A stretch of DNA of 64,000 nucleotides from Afipia birgiae 34632 (GCF_000308295.2 NZ_HG326652.1:205337-269336), one strand, 5' to 3'. Counted from the stretch's first letter, positions 44,781-53,489 are shown. Made by a program: numbers and translations. Notes: a model not told the origin generated them from the letters alone.

Positions 44781-45922
44781 CAGTATCCGGAACTTCCCCT
44801 GTTGCACCCTTCGTCTGCGATTCCGGAGCATTGGAAGCGCTTCTCCGCGATAAGACGATTTCCTGTCCATGCTGTAATGGGAGGCTCACCGCGGAAAAAC
44901 TCGGCCGTTTGTTGAGCGACGTCCAGCAGCTTGCCGCTGCAGGTTCCAATGGGGAAACTCGGACGGTTGCCGGTCCAGCAAAAACTGGTGGCGACCAGGC
45001 GGGCATGATCATCGATCCGCACGCACATATGATTTCCCGCACTACCGACGATTACGAGGCAATGGCCAACGCTGGTGTGGTTGCGGTCATCGAGCCTGCG
45101 TTTTGGCTTGGCCAGCCGCGGACAAATGTAGGCAGCTACGTCGATTATTTCTCGCTGATTTCCGGTTTCGAACGCTTCCGCTCAGGACAGTTCGGTATCC
45201 GTCATTATTGCACGATTGGCCTCAATCCGAAGGAAGCCAACAACGAGACCTTGGCGGAGGCGGTGCTTGATGTGTTGCCGCGTTTTTTGGTGAAGGAAGG
45301 CGTCGTTGCTATGGGGGAACTCGGTTATGACGAGCAGACTTTGCTTGAAGACAAGGCGTTGCGCGCGCAGATCGAACTTGCGAAGGATTTCGACCTGCCG
45401 ATCATGATTCACACGCCGCATCGCGACAAGCGGGCGGGCACCCTGAGGACTATGGATGTGCTCAGGGAGCATAATTTCGATCCCGCTCGTTGCGTAATCG
45501 ACCACAACAACGAAGAGACCATCCGCGAGGTCCGCGACCGTGGCTTCTGGTGCGCATTTTCGATCTATCCAAGCACCAAGATGGGCAGCGAGCGCATGGC
45601 GGCCATCGTCAAGAGCTTCGGTCCGGAACGAATCATCGTCGACTCGGCCTGCGATTGGGGTGTTTCGGATCCGCTCGCGGTTGCGAAGACGGCTCGCCTG
45701 ATGGCGCAGCGGGGCGTTAGCGCCGAGGCCATTCATCAGGTTATTTATAGCAATGCACTGGCTGTATATGGTTTGAACGGCGAGATGCGGAAAGAGCATT
45801 GGCTGGCACCGGCGGCGATTGATCAGCGCACGCTATACGAAGGTAATTCGGTGCTGCGTGGCGGTCAGACGCCGCGCATCGAACAGCCTGGACGTTCTGC
45901 GGACGATCTTCAGATCATTTGA
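44777..45922 (+). CDS. eboB: EboB: TatD-like hydrolase with a cysteine-bearing N-terminal extension
   Basis: The 381-residue protein consists of about 76 extra N-terminal residues and a TatD-like metal hydrolase domain. The domain starts at Met77 with MIIDPHAHM (His82, His84), followed by GELGYDEQTL, IMIHTPHRDK, CVIDHNNEET and the final aspartate in VDSACDWGVSD. The extension has Cys14, Cys30, Cys32 and Cys33 (SCPCCNGRLT), unlike ordinary TatD or EboB proteins. The start at ATG 44777 overlaps the cytochrome stop. TatD-type EboB is the sixth ebo component. Whether the extension binds metal or serves targeting is unknown; a second start at Met77 is possible. Confidence 0.85.
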   Translation: MTVSGTSPVAPFVCDSGALEALLRDKTISCPCCNGRLTAEKLGRLLSDVQQLAAAGSNGETRTVAGPAKTGGDQAGMIIDPHAHMISRTTDDYEAMANAGVVAVIEPAFWLGQPRTNVGSYVDYFSLISGFERFRSGQFGIRHYCTIGLNPKEANNETLAEAVLDVLPRFLVKEGVVAMGELGYDEQTLLEDKALRAQIELAKDFDLPIMIHTPHRDKRAGTLRTMDVLREHNFDPARCVIDHNNEETIREVRDRGFWCAFSIYPSTKMGSERMAAIVKSFGPERIIVDSACDWGVSDPLAVAKTARLMAQRGVSAEAIHQVIYSNALAVYGLNGEMRKEHWLAPAAIDQRTLYEGNSVLRGGQTPRIEQPGRSADDLQII

Positions 45923-46011
45923 CCTGGTTGTCATCGTGCTCATTCGTCGGAGCGAGTTGGCCAGTGAGGTTGTTAGCGCAAGGCGGGCATCGTTGCTTCG
46001 AGGTCAAATGA

Positions 46012-46070
46012 CAATCTCAATCGCATAAGAGTTCGTGGTTTCATTCTGACTGGCGCGCCAACTTGCCACC
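46012..46070. repeat. Dispersed 59-bp degenerate repeat, copy B
   Basis: 47 of 59 positions match 25948-26006 without gaps. It lies between eboB and the DUF2189 gene. No transposase frame is seen nearby. It may be the only trace of an old insertion. Confidence 0.6.
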
Positions 46071-46169
46071 ATTCAGAATATAATCGCGAACTCTGATCGA
46101 TATTGATTTTCCAGTCGTGCCGTTAATTCCGTAAGGGGGACCTTGGCATCTCTGATCGTTCGTTTTGCC

Positions 46170-47081
46170 CTACGGCTTGTCGCGGCCCCACGGGAAGAGA
46201 GAGGCCGGGAAATCTGCCGCGTATCGCCGTCCCTTCGGCGCGCGGGGTGGTTCCTGGTATGGATTTGGATCTGGCTCCAACACTTTGCGATAAAGATGCC
46301 AGGTTGCATGACCGAGCACTGGCAGAACGACGGCGAGACCGAGGAACAACGGTATTGAGCCGATCACCAGCAACGCGGCGACAATCAATCCCCATGCGGC
46401 CATGGTGACGGGATTTTTCATCACGACCCTCAGCGAGGTCTGGATGGCATCCGTCACGTTCGCATGCCGGTCGAGCATCAGCGGAAACGCCACGACACTG
46501 ATACACAAGGCAACGACAGCGAACAGGAAACCAACGCCGCATCCCACGACGATCAGCGTCAGTCCTTCCGCCGTCGAAAAAATGCGAGAGGCGAAATCGG
46601 GAATGCTTGCAGCAGGGGTGTTGCCGAAGATGGCGACATAAATGGAATTAGCGGTAGCGACCCAGACAACAAACAGGATGAGCAGGATCGCACCAAGTCC
46701 AAGCATGGCTCCGAAGGATGGAGAACTCAGCACGCCTAACGCGTGCGAGGCAGAAGGCTCCTCGCCGCGTTCGCGGCGGCGGCTCAGTTCATAGAGACCA
46801 AGCGCAGCGAAGGGGCCAATCAATGCGAATCCTGCGGCCAGCGGGAACAGGAGCGGTAATACTGAATAGCCCAGCACCGTCCTGGCTATCACGAGTCCAA
46901 GCACGGGATAGATGATGCACAGGATGATCGCGTGGCTTGGAATCGCCTTGAAGTCTTCCCAGCCCAGTCGCAGCGCATCACGTAGATCGGACAGGCCGAT
47001 GTTGCGAACGACAGGTGCGGCCGCATTGTCCGCGGCGCCCGGCGCAATTCGTGTGACGTTGTCGGTATACGGTGTGGCCAT
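46170..47081 (-). CDS. DUF2189-family membrane protein
   Basis: The 303-residue protein has about six transmembrane helices. The typical start of DUF2189 proteins is visible: VVRNIGLSDLRDALRLGWED, then FKAIPSHAIILCIIYPVLGL. The C-terminal segment (LPVLGHATWHLYRKVLEPDP) also fits. The function of the family is unknown. In alphaproteobacteria it is often found beside terminal-oxidase genes, as here. ATG 47081 is chosen over a longer frame to 47144. Divergent from the oxidase operon. Confidence 0.88.
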   Translation of the reverse strand: MATPYTDNVTRIAPGAADNAAAPVVRNIGLSDLRDALRLGWEDFKAIPSHAIILCIIYPVLGLVIARTVLGYSVLPLLFPLAAGFALIGPFAALGLYELSRRRERGEEPSASHALGVLSSPSFGAMLGLGAILLILFVVWVATANSIYVAIFGNTPAASIPDFASRIFSTAEGLTLIVVGCGVGFLFAVVALCISVVAFPLMLDRHANVTDAIQTSLRVVMKNPVTMAAWGLIVAALLVIGSIPLFLGLAVVLPVLGHATWHLYRKVLEPDPNPYQEPPRAPKGRRYAADFPASLFPWGRDKP

Positions 47082-47674
47082 GGCCGCAATCTCCCATGCG
47101 TTTGCACCGGCGAGATTGGGCGTCACTCTTCTCGCGACGTTCAATCGCCTTCGTGCGCAGAAATCGCGACCACGTCAGGTAAGACGGCAAGTTCATGAAA
47201 TGAGCTTTGCCAAAACCGGTCGCGACCTGTGACGCAAGCATAACGCAATTCGAAAGGAATAGCACGTGCTGTTAGGCAATTGTGCGTCTGCACACTGTGT
47301 TCCAATTTGTGAGGGCGCAGCGCTCATGGGTGTTCTCGATTGCAATGCGGTATCAGCCCTACTGCACGTTCAATCTCTCAACGAGTGCGTTGTGGCGTCG
47401 CTATCGGGTGAGCCGGTCTATTGACAACCAAGCCTGCCGAGGAACATCCTGTAGTGGTAAATGCCCGTCGTTCGTTGATACCAGCGGTCGCGACGTCTTC
47501 GCAGAACTGAACTCGACAGGATTGGATTTGCTCAAGTCGGGTTCGACGTTGCGACCGGTTAAGGGCAAGGCGGCCAGCATCGCGATGGCTAGCTTGATGT
47601 ATGCCATCCATGCCGACATGATTCCTGCGCCCTAAATCTTGTCCGTAGCCTCACAAGGCAAGGATGAACAAGGG
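47082..47674. other. Promoter region of the oxidase operon with a possible small gene
   Basis: About 590 bp between the divergent DUF2189 and oxidase genes. Apart from a doubtful minus-strand ORF (47401-47619), no coding pattern is seen. The oxidase promoter must be here, but no clear site stood out. Confidence 0.4.
47401..47619 (-). CDS. Possible small secreted protein
   Basis: A 72-residue frame preceded by AGGA eight bases before its ATG. It begins with a hydrophobic signal-like stretch (MSAWMAYIKLAIAMLAALPL), then TGRNVEPDLSKSNP. The LTGRN would be a lipobox if Arg were Cys. No family recognised. It opposes the oxidase operon and may be spurious. Confidence 0.3.
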   Translation of the reverse strand: MSAWMAYIKLAIAMLAALPLTGRNVEPDLSKSNPVEFSSAKTSRPLVSTNDGHLPLQDVPRQAWLSIDRLTR

Positions 47675-48508
47675 ATGGCTGTAGCACTCATATTGCTTTT
47701 GGTCGCGGTCGCCTCGGTGGCGTTTCACCTGTGGAGTCCGTGGTGGTGGACGCCGATTGCTTCCAACTGGCGCTACATCGACGACACGATCACCATGACA
47801 TTCTGGATCACGGGCGCCGTTTTCTTCGCCGTCGTAGCATTCATGGCCTACTGCGTTTACCGCTTTCATCACAAGGAAGGGAGGCGGGCGGCGTATGAGC
47901 CGGAAAACAAGAAGCTCGAATGGTGGCTCACGATCGGAACCGCAGTTGGTGTCGGTGCGATGTTGGCGCCCGGCCTGGTTGTCTGGCATCAGTTCGTTAC
48001 GGTGCCGGCTGATGCGACCGAGATCGAAGTTATGGGTCAGCAGTGGCGCTGGAGTTACCGGCTCCCAGGCAAGGACGGTCGCATGGGGACGACCGATGCG
48101 CGCAATGTCAGCGCCGACAATCCTATGGGTTTGAATCCTAAAGACACTGCCGGGCAGGACGACATCGTGATCGAAAACGGCGATCTGCATCTGCCGGTCG
48201 GAAAGCCGGTCAAGGTGCTGCTGCGATCGATCGATGTCCTGCACAATTTCTATGTGCCCGAGTTTCGCGCCAAGATGGATATGGTTCCGGGCTCCGTCAC
48301 ATACTTCTGGTTCACTCCCACCCGAACGGGGTCGTTCGAAGTTCTCTGTGCGGAGCTTTGCGGCCTTGCGCACTCGCAGATGCGCGGCAAGGTCATCGTT
48401 CAGGAAGAGAAAGATTATCACGCGTGGCTGGAGCAACAGCAGACATTCGCGGAACTGTCTGGTCAGCGCAAGATCACGAAGGCGACTTACAAGACAGGCG
48501 ATGAATGA
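47675..48508 (+). CDS. coxM: Cytochrome c oxidase subunit II (CoxM-like)
   Basis: The 277-residue protein has two N-terminal membrane helices (VALILLLVAVASVAFHLW and ITGAVFFAVVAFMAYCVYRF) and a periplasmic CuA domain with VMGQQWRWSYRLPGKDG, HNFYVPEFRAKMDMVPG and the ligand loop CAELCGLAHSQM. CuA receives electrons from cytochrome c. Start taken at ATG 47675; TTG 47639 would add 12 residues. Order II-I-III-III matches the coxMNOP alternative oxidase of Bradyrhizobium japonicum. No heme-c motif is fused to the C-terminus. Confidence 0.9.
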   Translation: MAVALILLLVAVASVAFHLWSPWWWTPIASNWRYIDDTITMTFWITGAVFFAVVAFMAYCVYRFHHKEGRRAAYEPENKKLEWWLTIGTAVGVGAMLAPGLVVWHQFVTVPADATEIEVMGQQWRWSYRLPGKDGRMGTTDARNVSADNPMGLNPKDTAGQDDIVIENGDLHLPVGKPVKVLLRSIDVLHNFYVPEFRAKMDMVPGSVTYFWFTPTRTGSFEVLCAELCGLAHSQMRGKVIVQEEKDYHAWLEQQQTFAELSGQRKITKATYKTGDE

Positions 48509-48589
48509 ATATATCGACGAAGCGACGCCACACATTTGTGAGGCGAACTCTTCGTTGAAGGGAAAGAAAGACCAAGGAGGACATTTTCG

Positions 48590-50365
48590 ATGGTTGATGT
48601 CCCGTCTGACGTCATTGCACGTATCCCCCCGGCCGAGGTGGGAGAGGTTGATCTCTATCATCCGCATAGCTGGTGGACGAAGTACGTCTTCTCGCAGGAC
48701 GCCAAAGTCATCGCCATTCAGTATTCGCTCACCGCAATGGCCATTGGAATGGTCGCGCTGGTGCTTTCCTGGCTTATGCGGCTTCAGCTCGGATTCCCCG
48801 GCACGTTTTCATTTATCGATCCGAGCCAGTATCTCCAGTTCATCACCATGCACGGCATGATCATGGTGATTTATCTGCTCACCGCGCTGTTTCTGGGCGG
48901 CTTCGGAAATTACCTCATTCCGTTGATGGTCGGCGCGCGCGACATGGTGTTCCCTTACGCGAACATGCTGAGCTATTGGATCTATCTGCTTGCCGTGCTG
49001 GTTCTGGTTGCGACCTTTTTCGCGCCGGGTGGCCCGACCGGCGCCGGCTGGACGCTGTATCCGCCGCAGGCCGTTCTCTCCGGTACGCCGGGGCAGGAAG
49101 CGGGTATCATCATGATGCTGCTGTCGCTGATCCTGTTCATTATCGGTTTTACCATGGGCGGCTTGAACTATGTGGTGACGGTGCTGCAAGCCCGCACGCG
49201 CGGCATGACGCTGATGCGGATGCCGCTGACGGTGTGGGGCATTTTCACCGCGACCGTGATGGCATTGCTCGCGTTCCCGGCCTTGTTCGTCGCTTCGGTG
49301 ATGATGCTTCTGGATCGGCTTCTCGGCACCAGTTTCTTCATGCCGACGCTCGTGGAGATGGGCCAGCAGATGAAGTACGGCGGCGGCAGCCCGCTGCTAT
49401 TCCAGCATCTGTTCTGGTTCTTCGGGCACCCGGAGGTCTATATCGTAGCACTGCCGGCTTTCGGCATTGTCTCCGATCTCATCAGCACCCATGCCCGAAA
49501 GAACATTTTCGGCTACCGCATGATGGTCTGGGCGATTGTCGGGATCGGCGCGCTGAGCTTCGTGGTGTGGGCGCACCATATGTATGTCAGCGGCATGAAT
49601 CCAAAGTTCGGATTCTTCTTCGCAACGACAACGCTGATCATCGCCATCCCGACAGCCATCAAGGTCTACAACTGGGTTTTGACTCTGTGGCGCGGCGACA
49701 TCCACCTGACCGTGCCGATGCTGTTCGCCCTTGCGTTCATCGTCACCTTCGTCAACGGCGGATTGACCGGCCTGTTCCTCGGCAACGTTGTCGTGGACGT
49801 TCCGCTATCCGATACGATGTTCGTCGTCGCCCATTTTCACATGGTGATGGGTGTGGCGCCGATCATGGTCGTGTTTGGTGCGATCTATCACTGGTATCCG
49901 AAAGTCACCGGACGGATGCTCAACGACGGGCTCGGCAAGTTTCACTTCTGGGTGTCGTTCCTCGGGGCCTATGCAATTTTCTTCCCCATGCATTATCTTG
50001 GCCTGCTGGGTGTGCCGCGCCGCTATCATGACATAGGCGAGACGGCTTTCGTCCCTGCATCCGCACACGATCTGAATGCTTTCATGAGTGTTGCGGCCTT
50101 GATCGTCGGTTTCGCTCAACTGGTGTTCGTGTTCAATCTGTTCTGGAGCCTGCGCAAGGGAAAAGAGGCGGGCGGGAATCCGTGGAACGCCACCACGCTG
50201 GAATGGCAAACACCGGAAACGCCGCCGGCGCATGGCAACTGGGGCAAGGAACTCCCCGTTGTCTATCGCTGGGCTTATGACTACAGCGTACCCGGAGCCG
50301 CCCGGGATTTCATACCGCAGAATGAGCCGCCGTCCGCATTGACAGGGCAAGGAGCTCACGCATGA
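48590..50365 (+). CDS. coxN: Cytochrome c oxidase subunit I (CoxN-like)
   Basis: The 591-residue catalytic subunit with about 12 membrane helices. A heme ligand lies in MHGMIMVIYLL, the CuB/cross-link motif is HPEVY (His280 and Tyr284), and AHHMYVSG, AHFHMVMG and YHWYPK complete the metal sites. The HPEVYI motif places it with A-type (aa3) heme-copper oxidases. A perfect AAGGAGG site precedes ATG 48590. It reduces oxygen to water and pumps protons. Its stop overlaps the coxO start. Confidence 0.95.
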   Translation: MVDVPSDVIARIPPAEVGEVDLYHPHSWWTKYVFSQDAKVIAIQYSLTAMAIGMVALVLSWLMRLQLGFPGTFSFIDPSQYLQFITMHGMIMVIYLLTALFLGGFGNYLIPLMVGARDMVFPYANMLSYWIYLLAVLVLVATFFAPGGPTGAGWTLYPPQAVLSGTPGQEAGIIMMLLSLILFIIGFTMGGLNYVVTVLQARTRGMTLMRMPLTVWGIFTATVMALLAFPALFVASVMMLLDRLLGTSFFMPTLVEMGQQMKYGGGSPLLFQHLFWFFGHPEVYIVALPAFGIVSDLISTHARKNIFGYRMMVWAIVGIGALSFVVWAHHMYVSGMNPKFGFFFATTTLIIAIPTAIKVYNWVLTLWRGDIHLTVPMLFALAFIVTFVNGGLTGLFLGNVVVDVPLSDTMFVVAHFHMVMGVAPIMVVFGAIYHWYPKVTGRMLNDGLGKFHFWVSFLGAYAIFFPMHYLGLLGVPRRYHDIGETAFVPASAHDLNAFMSVAALIVGFAQLVFVFNLFWSLRKGKEAGGNPWNATTLEWQTPETPPAHGNWGKELPVVYRWAYDYSVPGAARDFIPQNEPPSALTGQGAHA

Positions 50366-51066
50366 CCGCGATCGTCCTGTTCATGGCTGGACTGGCGGCC
50401 ATTGCGGGATGGTGGCTTTCTCAGCAACGTTTGGCAGCGAAACCCTGGCTGGAGGAAGGATCGCTCGGCGATTTTCCTGGCGGGGGCGCCTCGTTGCTGC
50501 CGCCGGCAAAAATCGGGCTGGGGGTGTTTCTCGCGGTCGTCGGGTCGTTGTTCGCGCTTTTCATCAGTGCTTATTCCATGCGCATGGAATTGATCGACTG
50601 GCGCTCGCTGCCCGTGCCGAAGCTGTTGTGGTTCAACACCGTTGTTCTGATTCTGAGCAGCGCTGCGCTGCAGTGGGCACAGCGCGCAGCGCGTCGGGAC
50701 GACAGCGATAATATGCTGATCGGCCTGCTTGCGGGAGGCATCTCGGCGGTTGTTTTCGTGATTGGTCAGTTGCTGGCGTGGCAGCAGCTTAACGCTGCCG
50801 GTTATCTTCCGGCGGCCAATCCAGCCAATGCATTCTTCTATCTCATCACTGCGGTTCATGGGCTGCATGTACTCGGCGGCCTCGCGGTACTGAGTAGAGC
50901 TACCATCAAGACCTGGCGTGGTGTCGAAGTTTCACGTCTGCGCCTGAGCGTGGAATTGTGCGCCATGTACTGGCATTTCCTGCTGCTGGTTTGGCTGATC
51001 CTGCTTGCTTTGCTGACGGGCTGGGCGGACGACTTCGCCGCCATCTGCCGCCAGTTGTTGACCTAG
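50362..51066 (+). CDS. coxO: Cytochrome c oxidase subunit III, first copy (CoxO-like)
   Basis: A 234-residue membrane protein with subunit-III features: NAFFYLITAVHGLHVLGGLA and the C-terminal LCAMYWHFLLLVWLIL, in which the family histidine-tryptophan pair is visible. ATG 50362 overlaps the coxN stop (ATGA). It is a divergent homologue of the next gene. Operons with two subunit-III genes are known for Bradyrhizobium coxMNOP. Subunit III supports proton uptake and stability of subunit I. Confidence 0.85.
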   Translation: MTAIVLFMAGLAAIAGWWLSQQRLAAKPWLEEGSLGDFPGGGASLLPPAKIGLGVFLAVVGSLFALFISAYSMRMELIDWRSLPVPKLLWFNTVVLILSSAALQWAQRAARRDDSDNMLIGLLAGGISAVVFVIGQLLAWQQLNAAGYLPAANPANAFFYLITAVHGLHVLGGLAVLSRATIKTWRGVEVSRLRLSVELCAMYWHFLLLVWLILLALLTGWADDFAAICRQLLT

Positions 51067-51080
51067 AGAGGGTGAGCGCA

Positions 51081-51806
51081 ATGGCTGAAACTGCGCTGAC
51101 AAACGCCGGACAACACACCCCAGTGCGAGCCGCAGGGCTGCAAGGCATTGTCGCCGACTGGTCTTCGGATCAGCGCGCGTTCAAGAATGTCTCGTGGGGA
51201 AAGGCCATGATGTGGATCTTTCTCCTCAGCGACACCTTCATTTTCGGCTGCTTCCTTCTGTCGTACATGACCGCGCGCATGTCCACGACGGTGCCTTGGC
51301 CGAACCCGAGTGAAGTATTTGCCCTGGAGATTGCCGGGCATCACATGCCGTTGATCCTGATTGCGATCATGACCTTCGTGCTGATCAGCAGCAGCGGCAC
51401 CATGGCGATGGCGGTTAACTACGGCTATCGCCGCGATCGCCACAAAACCGCGATCCTGATGCTGGTGACCGCGCTGTTTGGCGCAATGTTCGTCGGTATG
51501 CAGGCCTTTGAGTGGACCAAGCTGATTATGGAGGGTGTCCGGCCTTGGGAAAATCCATGGGGCGCGGCGCAGTTTGGCTCGAGCTTTTTCATGATCACGG
51601 GCTTTCACGGGACCCACGTGACCATCGGCGTGATCTTCCTGCTCATCATCGCACGAAAGGTCTGGCGCGGGGACTTCGACACCGAGAGACGGGGTTTTTT
51701 CACGAGCAGGAAGGGTCATTACGAGATCGTCGAGATTACTGGGCTTTACTGGCATTTCGTCGATCTGGTGTGGGTGTTTATCTTCGCATTTTTCTATCTC
51801 TGGTGA
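51081..51806 (+). CDS. coxP: Cytochrome c oxidase subunit III, second copy (CoxP-like)
   Basis: A 241-residue membrane protein that matches canonical subunit III better: SWGKAMMWIFLLSDTFIFGC, MQAFEWTKLIMEGVRPWENP and HYEIVEITGLYWHFVDLVWV at the C-terminus. ATG 51081 follows the coxO stop by 14 bases. The frame continues upstream into coxO, but the conserved region begins at this ATG. Confidence 0.9.
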   Translation: MAETALTNAGQHTPVRAAGLQGIVADWSSDQRAFKNVSWGKAMMWIFLLSDTFIFGCFLLSYMTARMSTTVPWPNPSEVFALEIAGHHMPLILIAIMTFVLISSSGTMAMAVNYGYRRDRHKTAILMLVTALFGAMFVGMQAFEWTKLIMEGVRPWENPWGAAQFGSSFFMITGFHGTHVTIGVIFLLIIARKVWRGDFDTERRGFFTSRKGHYEIVEITGLYWHFVDLVWVFIFAFFYLW

Positions 51807-51815
51807 GGTGACAGC

Positions 51816-52196
51816 ATGGCCGAAGTCACACTGAACGGAGTTTCTCACGCATCGCACCAGGCACAGCCTGCTGCATCGCATGCCGAAGGGCAGCAACATC
51901 CGATCAAGCTGTATCTCGTCGTGTGGGGGTGGCTGTTTATCCTTAGTGCCTGCTCGTATCTCGTCGATTACTTTGGCGCTCACGGATATCTGCGCTGGTC
52001 GCTGATCCTGCTGTTCATGATCTTAAAAGCAGGCTTGATCGTTGCCGTCTTCATGCACATGGCCTGGGAACGCCTTGCGCTGAGTTATGCCATTCTGCTC
52101 CCGCCGCTGGTGCTGCTGGTCTTCGTGGCCATCATGGTGCTTGAGTCGGATTACACGCTGCTGAGCCGGATCGTGTTCTTCAAGTCAGGAGCTTAG
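51816..52196 (+). CDS. Cytochrome c oxidase subunit IV-family protein
   Basis: A 126-residue small membrane protein. A 25-residue charged/His-rich N-terminus is followed by three predicted helices (YLVVWGWLFILSACSYLVDY, SLILLFMILKAGLIVAVFMH and a third). The KAGLIVAVFMHM segment is characteristic of bacterial oxidase subunit IV (CtaF/CyoD-like). Last membrane subunit of the operon. Confidence 0.85.
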   Translation: MAEVTLNGVSHASHQAQPAASHAEGQQHPIKLYLVVWGWLFILSACSYLVDYFGAHGYLRWSLILLFMILKAGLIVAVFMHMAWERLALSYAILLPPLVLLVFVAIMVLESDYTLLSRIVFFKSGA

Positions 52197-52232
52197 AATT
52201 GGTGGGGGCCTCGCGTGCAAAGGAGGACTGCC

Positions 52233-52526
52233 ATGACAACCTACATCATGCTGGCGAACTGGACCGACAAGGGCGTGCAGAGCGTGAAGGATTCGCCGCG
52301 CCGTCTGGATGCCGCGAAGAAAGCCCTCAAGGACATGGACGGCGAGTTCAAATCCTTTTTCTTGACGATGGGGCAGTATGACATCGTCGCGGTTTACGAA
52401 GCTCCGGACGATGCGGTCGCCGCACGTTTCAACTTGCAGCTTGGAATGATGGGAAACATCCGCACACGCACGTTGAAAGCGTTCCCCGAAGCGGCGTACC
52501 GGGAAATTATCACGTCGCTGGGCTGA
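52233..52526 (+). CDS. GYD-domain protein
   Basis: A 97-residue soluble protein, YIMLANWTDKGVQSVKDSPR at the start and GQYDIVAVYEAPDD in the middle, typical of the GYD family (ferredoxin-like alpha/beta barrel, function unknown). A textbook AAGGAGG precedes ATG 52233. It is co-oriented with the oxidase genes 36 bases upstream, so likely co-transcribed. Confidence 0.85.
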   Translation: MTTYIMLANWTDKGVQSVKDSPRRLDAAKKALKDMDGEFKSFFLTMGQYDIVAVYEAPDDAVAARFNLQLGMMGNIRTRTLKAFPEAAYREIITSLG

Positions 52527-52586
52527 TCAGCCAACAGCTCGCTCGTTCTGGATTCCCGTCCTACTGCTCAGCCACGGAGTAATCGC

Positions 52587-52994
52587 ATGCGCCTTTTTAT
52601 TCTCGTCACAGGGGCGATGCTTCTCTCGACTGTTTCGGCCGCCGCTCAGGATGTCTCCGCTGGAGAGAAGGTTTTCGCTCAATGCCGGGCGTGTCATCAG
52701 ATCGGCGAGAGCGCAAAGAACGCGGTCGGCCCGGTGCTCAACGGTTTGTTCGGGCGCAAGTCCGGAACGATTGAAGGCTTCAACTACTCGCCAGCGAACA
52801 AGAACTCCGGCATCACTTGGGATGAGGCAACTTTTCGCGAATACATCAAGGATCCGAAAGCCAAGATCCCCGGCACCAAAATGATCTTTCCGGGCTTGAA
52901 AGATCCAAAGCAAATTGACGATGTCGTTGCCTATCTCAAGCAGTTCAACGCTACTGGAAAGAAGGCAGAGATGGTGCCCGCTGGCGGAAAGTAG
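52587..52994 (+). CDS. Soluble class-I cytochrome c (c2/c550 type)
   Basis: The 135-residue exported protein has a signal peptide (MRLFILVTGAMLLSTVSAAA), heme motif CRACH, GPVLNGLFGRKSG and the axial methionine in PGTKMIFPG, followed by a C-terminal helix (DDVVAYLKQF). It is a mitochondrial-type cytochrome c2. Its place at the end of the operon makes it the natural electron donor to the CuA site of the oxidase. It could also receive electrons from the PQQ dehydrogenase route encoded upstream. Confidence 0.93.
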   Translation: MRLFILVTGAMLLSTVSAAAQDVSAGEKVFAQCRACHQIGESAKNAVGPVLNGLFGRKSGTIEGFNYSPANKNSGITWDEATFREYIKDPKAKIPGTKMIFPGLKDPKQIDDVVAYLKQFNATGKKAEMVPAGGK

Positions 52995-53211
52995 GCGACA
53001 TTTAATCGCCTGCATTATCTCATCGTCTGCCTGATGAAAGGCTGCTGACCGCCGCCGGACGGACGTCGCGCCGCGGATGGCTTCGCCATTCATACAATGA
53101 AATATCGGTTCGGGATGCTCGCCTCGCTGATCTCAAGTGTCAGGGGAGCCGCTTGCCTAAACGCGCCGATTTTGACACGCTGAACTATTCTGAATGCACA
53201 TCATGGTGGTG

Positions 53212-53472
53212 ATGATGAAATCGATATTCAAGATTTTGACCGCTGGTGTTTTTGTAATGTCTGTTGCTGCGCTTGATCGCGCTCATGCTTTTGGCGATGA
53301 GCCTCGGTGGCCGGGATTTGGCTACAGCTACGAACCGGCTATCGCCTCCGGATGCTGGAAATGGAATTGGCAGCAGTACAGCTGGTATGACCATTGTCCG
53401 GTCTATGTTCGTCCAAAGGCCTACATGTACCCTCGGTCATCGTACCGAACCGTTTTGCGGGCAAAAGGCTGA
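53212..53472 (+). CDS. Small secreted Trp/Tyr-rich protein, unrecognised
   Basis: An 86-residue protein with a signal peptide (MKSIFKILTAGVFVMSVAAL, cleavage near AHAFGDE). The mature chain is rich in Trp and Tyr (CWKWNWQQYSWYDHCPVYVR) with two cysteines that could form a disulfide. ATG 53212 or 53215 gives a normal signal peptide; 53194 is longer. No family recognised; probably a periplasmic or envelope protein. Confidence 0.6.
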   Translation: MMKSIFKILTAGVFVMSVAALDRAHAFGDEPRWPGFGYSYEPAIASGCWKWNWQQYSWYDHCPVYVRPKAYMYPRSSYRTVLRAKG

Positions 53473-53489
53473 AAGCCGGTCAAATTTTG

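Noticed and set aside
47282-47635. 117-codon plus-strand frame before coxM
   Set aside because: Composition unlike a protein of this genome, no ribosome-binding site, and no family; the opposite small frame is slightly more plausible.
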